Shown here: positions 9,818 through 19,198 of the stretch, piece after piece
Numbering within the stretch: position 1 is the first letter of the stretch
Layout: each line of letters opens with the position of its first letter
From: Seminavis robusta
Taxonomy: Eukaryota; Bacillariophyta; Bacillariophyceae; Naviculales; Naviculaceae
DNA: 22,282 nt
Reading direction: 5' to 3'
NCBI GenBank assembly: GCA_903772945.1
Contig: CAICTM010001813.1
Coordinates: forward strand, 1 to 22,282
Program-made: the position numbers and the translations under genes
The notes under the pieces: model-generated
Databases searched by the model: none
Told to the model about the DNA's origin: nothing
Seen by the model: only the letters and a program-made list of their open reading frames with translations

Positions 9818-10484
9818 ATGAATGCACCAACTCATGTTCTCCTCTGTCCCAGCAAAGGAGCACGACTCACATGGCAGGATGCTCTAAAGTCTCTGAACAA
9901 GCATCTTCAGAAACTGGGCACCAACCAATCCCTACGATACACCATCATGGAGCACCTCAAAGCATGGGGAAGTAGGAAGCAACCTCCACTGGGTCCTCTC
10001 AGAAGCGACATCAGAGCAGCCCTAGCGGAGCAAACCGAAATAGGATGGTACAGCTTCATGATGGGGCGCATAAGCCACAAATTCACCCAGCTACAGGACA
10101 CCCACTACAAATCAATGAAAAGCCGCCGCAATGGGTTCAGGTGGACCACCGCAGTTGTCCGGAAGCTTCTCAATGTCGCTTGGGATATGTGGGAGCACTG
10201 CAACCCCAGAATTTGACCCCGCCCTCCGCAACACCCTCAACGAAGAAATAAGGTCCCAGTGGTCCCTCGGCGCCGCCAGTCTTCAACCGGAAGACAGACA
10301 CTTATTTCAACATGGCCTAGACTCCCAACTGGAGCTCACCACAACAGAAAAACAACAATGGTTAGCCAGTGTGGAAGGAGCCCGAGCTGCAGCTGCAGCT
10401 GATCAAGTACAACCACGGAACGACCAGAGTTACAAACGCAACCTGATGGAACGCTGGATAATCCGTGGCCCACCGGCCCCATGA
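9818..10484 (+). mobile_element. Decayed C-terminal part of a retroelement protein
   Basis: Two overlapping frames make one degraded protein. Frame one (9818-10216) contains APTHVLLCPS, W-x2-AL-x2-L, IGWYSFMMGRISHKF and VRKLLNVAWDMWEHCN. Frame two continues from about 10205 with DPALRNTLNEEIRSQWSLG, then LQPEDRHLF and QQWLASVEGARAA. This order (HVxxCP, then GW-x-FxxGxxS, then W-D-x-WEHRN, then an IR-x-W helix, then RxxW) matches the region downstream of reverse transcriptase in abundant diatom non-LTR-type elements, as recalled. The frame switch near 10205 is equivalent to one inserted base or two lost. No reverse transcriptase core is present, so the copy is 5'-truncated and dead. An old host domestication is unlikely because the frame is broken. 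Confidence 0.58.
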
Positions 10485-11229
10485 CCACACAACAACAGAA
10501 ACAACAAAAAACAACGGGGACAATATCGTCCCCAGTAAACCCACAAAACAATCTACATGTCAAGACGATTCATGCTTACACAATACCTCTTTATACCCGC
10601 AAACGGTTACAGGATGGCCCTAGCAAGAGGCCATCACATACCGTTTTCAAATCTAATTATAGAACTTAAAATCCCTCGGGGGACTTCGTAATTCCTAAGT
10701 TAATGAATGTGGCAAAAAAGCAACGCTTTCCTGGTATCAGCGTGGAAAGTTTCTACCAGCGTGGAAGTTCTATGAATTAAGAATGGCTTGTGGTCGCGCG
10801 TGTTTGAGAGATAAATCTATTTAGGGCTCAAGGGAACCATCGCATGTTTGAATAGATAAACAAATGACGTTTTCCGAACTGGCTGTGTACTGAGTACTGT
10901 ACAGCACAGTCAACCCAGCCGGCTATTATGTAGATTTATACAGCGTACAGTACCTGGTACCTGTACCGCTATTACATGTAATAGTTAGAGGAAGAGGGCT
11001 ACGCTGCACGGCCACTTTACGGCTTTACGGCAACGATGTTGCCGGGGCTTTCCCTTGTCACGCAAGCGATAATTCCAACGTGTATACAGGTGGTGGAGCC
11101 CATTTCCATGATGGCCAAAATGATCCAATGATGCCCACGGCAACCTTAGACTACTAGTACAAGAGAGGTTGAGAGGACCACATCACACAAGTTTCACAAC
11201 ACCTCTCTCTGCTGCTTGTTCCACCCACC
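10485..11229. other. Intergenic, retroelement 3' end then SQD2 promoter
   Basis: No gene is seen. The left part contains an A/C-rich stretch (10490-10520) and the nested inverted repeat at 10601-10646, which may be the retroelement 3' end. The right part must contain the SQD2 promoter and 5' UTR, with short GTAC-rich words at about 10895-10980 and a CT-rich leader before the ATG at 11230. Confidence 0.45.
10601..10646 (+). repeat. Nested inverted repeat (hairpin)
   Basis: An outer stem pairs AAACGGT (10601-10607) with ACCGTTT (10640-10646). An inner stem pairs GATGGCC (10613-10619) with GGCCATC (10629-10635) around a 9-base loop, with 4- and 5-base internal bulges between stems. It lies about 115 bp after the retroelement frame ends. 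It could be the folded 3' UTR used for template recognition by a non-LTR element, but this is inference. Confidence 0.55.
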
Positions 11230-12744
11230 ATGTTGTCCCTGGCCATCATTCTCTTGCTATCGGTGGTCGATCTGGGCCAAGCTCGTCCTCCAGGACTCTT
11301 TAGTGTACGCGCATCATCGGCAACGCTGCCACACCAAAACTATACTGTTACTACTACCGGTACTTCCACCAGTAGTACCACAACTGGCAAACGACCGCTT
11401 CGAATTTGCATTCTTTGGGAGCCGAGTCCCCTGACATATCTGAGTGGTCAAGCCGGACGCTTTCATGCATTGGTGCAGCATTTGGCAAACTCTGATGAGT
11501 ACAGAGTCCCAATAACGGACGCAACAACAGCTGCCGACACTACTGGTACCACTTATCCATACTTGCACTTGGTGACGGCCGAAAAGGCCCACCCCAATCC
11601 ACCCAAGTGTTTCCAACCCAAAGACGAAGGCAAGCAGGCCGCCACAACGTCACCTACCATACCGGTGCACTACAGCCAAGGGGTGGTCCTTCCCAATTAT
11701 GCCGGGTTGACGGTCTGTGCCGATTGGACCGCCAAAGTCCTTCGCTTGCTTTTTCCGTTTGGCAGAGGAAAAGACAGTCAGTTTGATCTGATGCATGTCA
11801 CCACTCCCGGGTTTTTGATATTCCCCGTTCTAGTCGCCAGAGTGCTCTATCAGGTTCCCTTGGTGATTAGTTATCACACACATTTACCAGTGTACATGAG
11901 ATCCTACTTTCCCATGATTCCACGCTTGGCCGAGTGGTGTGCCTGGGCCATTATTCGCTTTGGACACTCCTTTGCCGATATGACGCTACTGACAAGTCCA
12001 CAAATTGCACAAGAATTTAGAGATCACAACATTGACCGTTGCCGTGTCTGGCCCAAGGGAATTGATACCGAACGGTTTCATCCCAGATTCAAGAGTGCGG
12101 CCATGAGAAAGCGCATGATAGCAGGAGGACGTGAGGATTGTTTTCTCCTGGTCTATATTGGTCGATTGGCACGAGAAAAGAGGTTGGAGGAGTTGAAAAC
12201 ATTGCTCTCCAAACTCAATGGTGACGATTTGGCAGATCATCCCGACAAGGCTCCGTATCGGTTGTGCATTGTAGGGTCGGGTCCCACCGAGCAACAGCTC
12301 CGAGCACACTTTGAGGGTACTCCCACAACATTCCTAGGTCGCTTGGATGGAGAGGAACTCAGTCAAGCGTTTGCGTCAGGGGATGTCTTTGTCATGCCCA
12401 GTGATTCCGAAACTCTGGGATTTGTCGTCCTGGAAAGCATGGCATCGGGAGTGCCGTGTGTGGCGGCCAAAGCCGGTGGTTTACTGGACATTATCCAGCA
12501 CAATCAAACAGGGCTGTTTGCACAGACTGGCAATATTGCAGAGTTTGCTGCTTGTGTCAAGGAGCTGCAGTACAATCCAGAGTGCCGCAAGAGGCTGTCG
12601 GAAGTTGGCCGGCAGGAAACACAAAAGTGGAGTTGGGATGCCTCGATGAAGCATGTCCAAGAAGACCTCTACCAGGAGGCAATCCGGAACTTTTCGCAGC
12701 GGCCAATGCAGCGTTTCCTGCGCTGGTTGCGAATCAAACAATAG
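11230..12744 (+). CDS. SQD2: Sulfoquinovosyltransferase (sulfolipid synthase)
   Basis: A 504-residue GT4-family glycosyltransferase that transfers sulfoquinovose from UDP-sulfoquinovose to diacylglycerol, making the thylakoid lipid SQDG. Visible family marks: EPSPLTYLSGQAGRF at 64-78, HVTTPGFLIFPVLVAR at 189-204, SYHTHLPVYMRSYF at 214-227, VWPKGIDTERFHPRF at 273-287, GRLAREKRLE at 311-320, GSGPTEQQL at 349-357, and GELSQAFASGDVFVMPSDSETLG-type sequence with the EX7E pair E394 and E402. Length suits a catalytic core of about 385 residues plus an N-terminal extension. Residues 1-18 are a hydrophobic signal-like sequence, then a Ser/Thr-rich stretch to 54, as expected for diatom plastid import. 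The cleavage region lacks the usual ASAF-type Phe after Ala (here QARPP), so targeting is less certain. One exon, no frame problems. Confidence 0.93.
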   Translation: MLSLAIILLLSVVDLGQARPPGLFSVRASSATLPHQNYTVTTTGTSTSSTTTGKRPLRICILWEPSPLTYLSGQAGRFHALVQHLANSDEYRVPITDATTAADTTGTTYPYLHLVTAEKAHPNPPKCFQPKDEGKQAATTSPTIPVHYSQGVVLPNYAGLTVCADWTAKVLRLLFPFGRGKDSQFDLMHVTTPGFLIFPVLVARVLYQVPLVISYHTHLPVYMRSYFPMIPRLAEWCAWAIIRFGHSFADMTLLTSPQIAQEFRDHNIDRCRVWPKGIDTERFHPRFKSAAMRKRMIAGGREDCFLLVYIGRLAREKRLEELKTLLSKLNGDDLADHPDKAPYRLCIVGSGPTEQQLRAHFEGTPTTFLGRLDGEELSQAFASGDVFVMPSDSETLGFVVLESMASGVPCVAAKAGGLLDIIQHNQTGLFAQTGNIAEFAACVKELQYNPECRKRLSEVGRQETQKWSWDASMKHVQEDLYQEAIRNFSQRPMQRFLRWLRIKQ

Positions 12745-12898
12745 AATGTTCATAAATAGTGATATATTATATATAGAATATGTAAGCTTCATTAGTATAG
12801 TAAGGTTTGCTATGAAAATACATTTACGTCCATACACTTTACATCAAGTAGTGTCATTGTTGTCATTAGCTGGTGTATGGGCGTTGTCTCTCTCACTT
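12745..12898. other. Shared 3' region of two convergent genes
   Basis: Only 154 bp separate the SQD2 stop from the stop of the minus-strand zinc-finger gene. The segment is AT-rich at 12745-12800 and must hold both 3' UTR ends, which may overlap. No terminator or polyadenylation signal can be named with confidence. Confidence 0.5.
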
Positions 12899-14656
12899 TC
12901 AATAAGATGGCATTTCACGTTGACGGCGGGTTCCGCAGCCCCCACAATGGGGCAAGCGACTCTTGTTGCGACCAAACTGACAAACAGTGCAGGTCCACAA
13001 CTTTGGATCGGCACACATGCCGCAGAAGAAGTAGTCTGGATCATTCTCTTCGGCACAAATACCGCAGGCCCAAGGCTTCTCACCGGCAACAGCCGGAGGC
13101 ATTCTGCCACTTTGGATGGTGCTGCTAACGGCACCGACACAAGTGATGCCAATCATGTTCGTGTCAAAGACAGTGCTGCTGGCAGCGGTCGAAGTGGTTG
13201 CGACACTGCTTCGTTTGGAAACAGACAGTTCGAGGCGAGCGTCGGGCTGGGTCTGGATGCCATCATTGTTGTCTTGACTTCTGATATCGTCATCCTCGTC
13301 TGGCATTTCCTGCACACCATTCATGGGAGCCGACCGTCTTCCAGCAAGTGGCTCATTCATGCTCCAAGAACACTTGCTGCCCCGGAGGGATTCCGATCTT
13401 CTGCTGGAGTACTCCATCAGGCCCCTAATGTCCTCGGAAGCAAGTGAGGCGCTGCTGTCACTGCAATCACTCATGGCACTCATGGCAGACGAAGCACTGG
13501 TGGACTGCGTCATGAAGCTCGAACTGGCCAAGCCCGAGAAGCTGTGCCTGGACTTGGTCACCGGCTCGTTCTCTTGCGGCATCGAAGGGGTCAAGCCCGA
13601 GAAGCTGTGTCTGGACTTGGTCACCGGCTCGTTCTCTTTCGGCACCAGTGGCTTCACTGCCAACGCCTTGATTTCCTCCTTGGAAGAACGCCTCCTGGAA
13701 AGGGTAAAGGACAGAGTGCGATGGTTGGGGACAGTCGGCGACTCTGGCTCGGAGGGAGTCTCTGCTGTGTAGTCCGACTGGTAGTTGACCAGCTCGGGCA
13801 TGTCACTACCCTCCGTTCCCTCCTCTTTCTTTGAGTCTGACGTCTTGAGTATCGACCGGGTCCTCTTGGGAGTCAACGTGTCCACCATGGTCCTCTTGGG
13901 AGTCGATGTCTCAATGGCCGCCACCTTCCGGAGGGTCCTCCGGGGCGAGGGCGGCCTCTTGTTGATCTTGTTGTCCATGAGAGACCTCAAGTCATTGGCA
14001 GACCGATGACGTCTCATGGTTGGCCTACTAGGCGAAGGGTCCCGCTTGCTGTTGTACAAGTATAGCGAGTCCGTAGTACAACCGACCTTGGACTTTGTGG
14101 ACGTATCTTGCATAAGAGCCCGGAGATCACCTGCGGACCGGTGGCGCCGGAGCTGCGGGATCACGGGGGCAACATCTCGTCGTTCTTGCTTTTTCTTGTT
14201 GTCTGCTGCCGTTTTCTTGTCACGCTTCTTTTCCTTTTTGGATGACCTGCGACGGGGTCGTCGTGTCTTCTTCTTGTCGTCGTTGTCGTCAGACTTGGGG
14301 GCACAGGAACGAGGCAGGAGCATGAGACTGTTGGCCGAGTTTCGACGCCGCAACCGCAACGGTGCTCGTGGACGGTTGTGCATCATGAGGTCGCTCGAAG
14401 AACGACGACGGCGAATCACCGGCGGCTCCTCCCGGGACGAAGAACGAGCTGGTGGTTTGGGCTTGGCGTCGACGACTGGACAATCGCTCGAACACATGGA
14501 GGAACTGCGGCAGGGAGGCCTGGGATGCAGATCCCTGTCACTGCAATCGTTCATAAGGGCGAACAAACCTGTGCTTGTTTCCTTGTGAAAGGGAAACTTC
14601 ATGTCATGGACCAACTGGGGTGCGGCGTGAAAGGTAGCAAAGGTCGCCATTTTCAA
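12899..14656 (-). CDS. Protein with two C-terminal RanBP2-type zinc fingers
   Basis: 585 residues in one exon. The only folded part is at the C-terminus: finger 1 at 529-548 (W-x-C-x2-C-x10-C-x2-C, with PWACGICAEEN) and finger 2 at 554-574 (LWTCTVCQFGRN, with 11 residues between Cys pairs). RanBP2-type fingers bind ubiquitin or single-stranded RNA in other proteins; which applies here is unknown. The rest is basic and disordered. It holds repeated motifs RRRSSSDLM (84-91), RRRNSANSLM (103-112), RRHRSAGDLRALM (170-182) and RRHRSANDLRSLM (215-227), a strongly basic stretch at 128-160 that could be a nuclear signal, two TPKR sites (252-266), and a duplicated ENEPVTKSRHSFSGL at 341-375. These look like basophilic-kinase or 14-3-3 sites. 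The minus-strand start at 14656 is the first ATG of the frame; Met3 is an alternative. Confidence 0.78.
   Translation of the reverse strand: MKMATFATFHAAPQLVHDMKFPFHKETSTGLFALMNDCSDRDLHPRPPCRSSSMCSSDCPVVDAKPKPPARSSSREEPPVIRRRRSSSDLMMHNRPRAPLRLRRRNSANSLMLLPRSCAPKSDDNDDKKKTRRPRRRSSKKEKKRDKKTAADNKKKQERRDVAPVIPQLRRHRSAGDLRALMQDTSTKSKVGCTTDSLYLYNSKRDPSPSRPTMRRHRSANDLRSLMDNKINKRPPSPRRTLRKVAAIETSTPKRTMVDTLTPKRTRSILKTSDSKKEEGTEGSDMPELVNYQSDYTAETPSEPESPTVPNHRTLSFTLSRRRSSKEEIKALAVKPLVPKENEPVTKSRHSFSGLTPSMPQENEPVTKSRHSFSGLASSSFMTQSTSASSAMSAMSDCSDSSASLASEDIRGLMEYSSRRSESLRGSKCSWSMNEPLAGRRSAPMNGVQEMPDEDDDIRSQDNNDGIQTQPDARLELSVSKRSSVATTSTAASSTVFDTNMIGITCVGAVSSTIQSGRMPPAVAGEKPWACGICAEENDPDYFFCGMCADPKLWTCTVCQFGRNKSRLPHCGGCGTRRQREMPSY
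13530..13645 (-). repeat. 63-bp tandem coding duplication
   Basis: Two copies of a 63-bp unit (AAGCCCGAGAAG recurs at 13530 and 13593 on the plus strand) encode two copies of ENEPVTKSRHSFSGL in the zinc-finger protein. The second copy is nearly complete and close in sequence, so the duplication is fairly recent. It doubles an R-x-x-S-type site. Confidence 0.85.
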
Positions 14657-15126
14657 GAAACAATGCTGGGTTGATTCTTGTTCTAGCTAGCCTGTTAGAT
14701 TGACGATGAGAGAGGAACTCTAGAATTGTGGGTGGGTGAACAAGCAAGGAGCAAATCCAGAGGAGGCAAAGGCGAAGATTGAGTTCAACGATTTCTGGAG
14801 GAGTTCTTTTCTCTCACACCGGTACAATAAACCATTAAGGGCTCGTACACCACGTCCGATTACTGTTCGGAAAGCTACTGGACAGCCCTTTTGCCACGTT
14901 GCTTGTAAATGTGTTTTGATTATGGATGATGAGTGACTTGAATGACTTCTAAAAACCTTGCTTCGAGTATTCGACTTATGAGTTGTGCCTGTACTGCTGA
15001 TATTTATTGAGATTGATGTTTTGATTACTGGCATAAGACTTCTTGTATTGCCCCAGCTTTGAGACACTTGTGGATCTCGATCGTAAAAGTTTTCTCAAAA
15101 GCACTCGAACAACCAATCATGTGGTA

Positions 15127-15142
15127 CTAGCTAGCTAGCTAG
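15127..15142. repeat. CTAGCTAGCTAGCTAG palindrome
   Basis: A 16-bp perfect palindrome of four CTAG units, followed after 8 bases by GTACCGGTAG at 15151-15160. A similar 14-bp run occurs at 19251-19264. Confidence 0.7.
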
Positions 15143-15612
15143 AAGTACTAGTACCGGTAGCTTGGGCTGGGATTTGCCTCGGAGCTGGGATGAAGCAATT
15201 TCAGAAATCCCAACATTTGCAATTGACTATTGATGAAGAGATCATGCGGGGCTTTCTTATTGTTGCTTGTAAGTGGTGTCTTTGGAGTAATCTAGTATCA
15301 TTGTTTGCTTTCTTTCCACTCCTTTCTAGCGTTGAGTCAGTCAGTCCCAATAAGCAACCCGGAAGCTCTATCATCAGGCAAGCAAAGACAGCAGAGATAC
15401 TGCTTGCTTTCAGAAATTGTAGGTACCGTATCAACCATGACTGATCTCTGCATTGGGATTTGTACGGCAGCTACCTACGGTTTCTCAGCCCGACTGGCCA
15501 CGGTTGACCGTACCTACATATTGGCTGTCAAGTAGGCCTCAAGCTGTCTCGAGAAAGATCTCTTTTGGCAACAGGATCAGATAGATACCACATGGCTTAG
15601 GTACCGGTACAG

Positions 15613-15652
15613 TGACCCTAAACTTAACCCATTGACCCTAAACTTAACCCAT
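15613..15652 (+). repeat. 20-bp exact tandem repeat containing CCCTAAAC
   Basis: The unit TGACCCTAAACTTAACCCAT is repeated twice without mismatch, directly after a GTACCGGTAC palindrome at 15601-15610. CCCTAA resembles the telomere repeat, but each unit has only one CCCTAAA, so a telomeric origin is not established. Confidence 0.85.
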
Positions 15653-16279
15653 TGATTACCTCATCCACGGCGTTGAATGCTATTCAAAGCACAACTCGCT
15701 CAATTTCATTTGAAAAGTGCAAGAAGTATCCGCATTGCTCTCATCAAGCAACTAGGGAATCTGGAAAAGTTGAGAGCCGCTACTAGCTACTGTGCCAAGT
15801 TCATCGGCAAGACCTCTGACTTGCAGGAAAGGCAACCAAGCAAAACATGAACCGTACCTGCCAACGAGAACCGTTGTCTAAGGGCCCCAGAAAGCAATTC
15901 AGGCCACCCCCAAGGACGCAAGCAGTATGGTCTTGGCTGGTCTTGACTCCCTTGTCGCTCGCTTTAGGCTGGGCTGCCACTAGGTAAAACCTTGCGCGGG
16001 CTCGTTCGTCTCGTATCTGGGTGATGGCTGTCATATATATCACTCAGATCACTCAGTCTCTTATGGTTGTCAGTCCTGAACCTTTCCTCCATTTTCGTAA
16101 TAGCATCCCGAACTTCAGCGCTCCCGGGTGCCCTTTCGTTGCTCTTTTCCGCCGAAGCGACTTTCATCTGAATTCAGAAGAAAAGACGTCAAGGGCCGAC
16201 TTATCGCGCGCAGACCCCTCACCGTCCCTCCTTTCATTGAAAGTTTTCCCATCTCGTGACGGTGTACCGGTACTAGCTT

Positions 16280-16311
16280 GAGGAACATTTGGAGAGAGGA
16301 ACATTTGGAGA
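16280..16311 (+). repeat. 16-bp exact tandem repeat
   Basis: GAGGAACATTTGGAGA occurs twice in direct succession, 7 bp after a GTACCGGTAC palindrome (16264-16273). No function is apparent. It is probably a slippage duplication. Confidence 0.85.
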
Positions 16312-16561
16312 ACAGCAACATGCGCACCAATAGCCATCTCCCAGCCTCTGCAGGGTTTCCCAAGACTGATTAAGTAGCCTGTCATCGGCATAAAATCATT
16401 CCGGCAGTCAAGCAAATTGGCTTTCGTAGCAAACCGGCTACCAGGCAAATCCAATCGTTCACACTGTCTGCGTCATTGTCCGGTACCGTAGCTAGCGGCA
16501 CTTCCCACGCATAGCAGGGATCTTCACTTGATAATCGAATTGTAGAGGCGCATCTTCTGCG

Positions 16562-19198
16562 TTAGTGATTCGAAGCCTTCAAGCTGGTATTTGTTGCAGT
16601 ACTGCTAGGGCCAAACGCACTGCCAAGGCCACCTCCCTTTCTCTTGTTCCTGTTGCTTCGGCCGAACGAAAAGGTACTCTTCGAACTACCCATTCGACCT
16701 GAACTGTTGTGCCGTTTGAGTCTCATACTCCCTGCAGTAGAGGAGCCGCCATCGCTATCATAGCCATTGGGATTGGACTCCAACGCAATGACCATGAACG
16801 TTTGCTCTTGCACTCGCCTCTCGTCCTCCTTGGCGTCGCTGTACTGGGCGTTCCGGTGTTGAAGCTTGTTCCAGAAGATTGGCACCAAGAAGCTAAGACT
16901 GGTCAACGTGATCAACGCCGAGATGCCAATGTAGTACGCGGAAGAGTTGTCATGCAGGGCAATCAGCAATGGGATAAAGAGGACCCCAGATTCCACAAGG
17001 CTGGCCATGCTCCACAGGAGGGAAGTCGTTTCCGAAAAGTACGTGGAAAGGTTCCGAACCTTGTACAACTGAAAGGAAGCAAAGGCAATGCCCACCAAAC
17101 TCGCAGCCGCGATTAGGCTGGCAAACAAAAGCGCCCAATTGTCGGTGCGTTGGCACCTTGCGTGGGACTCGAGGTGGCGGCCATATTGATCAACATTATG
17201 CTCTACAACAGTTCGAATGTACTTCAAGGGAGACACAATGGTCCAGGCTGTCAAGAGGGCCACGTTCCACACTAGCAGCATAAAGAATGGCTTGGCAACA
17301 TCCATTGGTTCAACCTTGAGGCGTCGCATTCCCTGTGATCCATCCATGAGCTGCCCCAGTCGCCACGTCTTGGAAAGGATTGCCGATATGGATGTCATCC
17401 ATCCCAATGCGAATAGCCACACAAAGCTCATACACGCCGCGTCCATGCCAGAACTGGGAGTCTCACTTTGAAAGGTTGCCGGAATGATGGCACATGCCAT
17501 GGTGATGGTGCCAATGCACAACTGGAGCAAAAACACAGGCTGAGCTGCCGAAATGACAAACTTGCGACGATTCCAAATGGTCCAAACCATCAGTCCCATC
17601 GATATCGAGATTATCATTCCTGCCAGCGAAGGCCAAATATTTGGACACCAACGGGTCGAAGATTGTAGTCAAACCCTTCCAGAGGGGGCTTATCCGCAGG
17701 TGGTGTTGTCGAATTGTCGTGGTAAATGAACGGATCCATGGCATTGATTTGTGTTCCCACCACGACGGCGGTAGTTCGCACATCGAACCGCAGAGTCGCA
17801 TTGTCCGATCGCGAATCACTCAACACCAAGTTCTTGATAGCAAATGGAGCTGTGGGACGAGTTCCAGTCACTGGGTCAAAATGAATATGACCACTCAGTC
17901 CTTCAAAGGTTGTATTGTAAATGATTTGGCGATGAAGCTGGGTGCCATTGAACTGTCCTGGGGTATGACAGGCAGCCAATCCAGCCGCAATGACAGCATC
18001 GTAGGACATGAGATGGAGGGGATGAACCGAGTGTGTGGGTTGAAACGTGTAATTTTGGAAATACTGGCGGTCGGCAGGTGGTACGCTCGACAAGAATTGC
18101 TCTTGTTCTGTGGGTGAGGACGTGAATTGTTGATAGACTTGATTGAAATTGGGGCTGGGTGGTACCGCTCCCAGAGAAACAGAGACCCCGTGAAAGGCTT
18201 GGGCGATATCGGCTTGTGATGCCCGATCCAATCCAAAGTTGGGGCTTAAGAGTTCGGCGCGGCCAAAAAAGTCCCAAACATAGCCCGAGTTGCCAATCAC
18301 TCCTTGCTGGAGGGCAATTTTCGCCACCGAAGCTACCGCTTGAGGAGCCAGGAGCGCCACCACATACTTGATCCCCGACTCTTTTAGTTGGGACATTGCT
18401 TGCATGACGGACGGTAAACCTGGTTCCATAGCCAGTCTCAAAAAGTCAATATTGCGTTTGGAGGCTGCACGATGAAGGTGCCCACTGATTTCGATGGAAG
18501 TGCTGGATGCCACCGAGATGAAGAAAACGTTGGCAATTCGAGAGACACCCAGGGATGCCAAGTACTCCATGACTGCTTCACAATGAGGCACAGCTGTGGT
18601 GACGGTACGGGCAAATAGAGGGCTTCCGCTCAGCTTGCTACTATGGGCAGCACCCGAAATGTGTACTATCCCCATGCCTCCTCCTGCAACCTCACTGATC
18701 ACTTGTCCTTCCGAAGGCAGTAGAGGACCCACAATTGCAAAGGGAAGTTTCCGTTGGCTTTCTGATGTGGATTGTGTATCATCAGTCTCAGACCCCCAAA
18801 GTGCAGTGTCATACGATTCAGTACTGTCATTAGTATCTTGCTGGATGACATCAAAACTCGTACCATCAGTCATCTTTCCTTCCTTGAGTTGCTCATTCCA
18901 TGCTTCCAATAAGTCCATCAGTATCTGAATGGCTCGAACGCGAGATGCGTGGGGGTCATGAGTTCCGGCAAATTGGGTAGAATATTTCTTCTTCGTTCTT
19001 CAATATCTCTCCATGCCAGAAATGCCGCCACGGCAACCTCCAAGAAGTTTTGACATTCACCATTGGCCGTGGTAGAGCTCGACCCGCGTCATCGTACCGG
19101 ACTGTCAACCCCGTCATGGACAGTAAGTGCCCGTTTCGTCGAGTGTGCGAATGTCCATGCTCGTCGACAATCACTTGCTCTTCGATATAAGATGTCAT
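16562..19198 (-). CDS. Class C (GABA-B-like) GPCR, three frame breaks
   Basis: The pieces together give a receptor of about 879 residues. A Venus-flytrap ligand-binding domain comes first (QNFLEVAVAAFLAWRDIEER; then FAIVGPLLPSEGQVISEVAG with VHISGAA; later HPLHLMSYDAVIAAGLA and GLSGHIHFDPVTGTR). It is followed by a seven-helix membrane domain at 16770-17630 and a Ser-rich tail with RLKRHNSSGR. The helices include ISISMGLMVWTIW, AAQPVFLLQLCIGTITMA, WLFALGWMTSISAI and FLVPIFWNKL. Such receptors bind small ligands outside the cell and signal through G proteins; the ligand here is unknown. The coding frame changes three times: near 19083, near 18955 and near 17622. Each is equivalent to one missing base, and the net effect returns to the starting frame. 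The ATG at 19198 gives no signal peptide, so a first exon is probably missing. Confidence 0.82.

Larger units (their letters stand above)
14657..16561. other. 1.9-kb region without a convincing gene
   Basis: Several short open frames exist, the longest about 115 codons on the minus strand near 14720-15067, but none shows domain features, low-complexity bias or conserved spacing. Visible structure: a 16-bp CTAG-repeat palindrome (15127-15142), TACCGGTA words (15152, 15602, 16265), a 20-bp tandem repeat (15613-15652) and a 16-bp tandem repeat (16280-16311). The left end includes the promoter of the zinc-finger gene; the right end is the 3' side of the GPCR gene. Confidence 0.5.

Noticed and set aside
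14016..14588. 190-codon plus-strand frame opposite the zinc-finger gene
   Set aside because: It is an Arg/Ser-rich mirror of the minus-strand coding sequence, which has zinc fingers and repeats.
14720..15067. 115-codon minus-strand frame in the intergenic region
   Set aside because: No domain, signal or composition feature supports it; chance frames of this size are expected.
15613..15652. Interstitial telomere repeat
   Set aside because: Only one CCCTAAA per 20-bp unit; not a run of telomere units.
17617..17645. A 29-nt GT-AG intron at the GPCR frame switch
   Set aside because: Too short, and it would remove the conserved GVxxFGLxLAG start of the first membrane helix.
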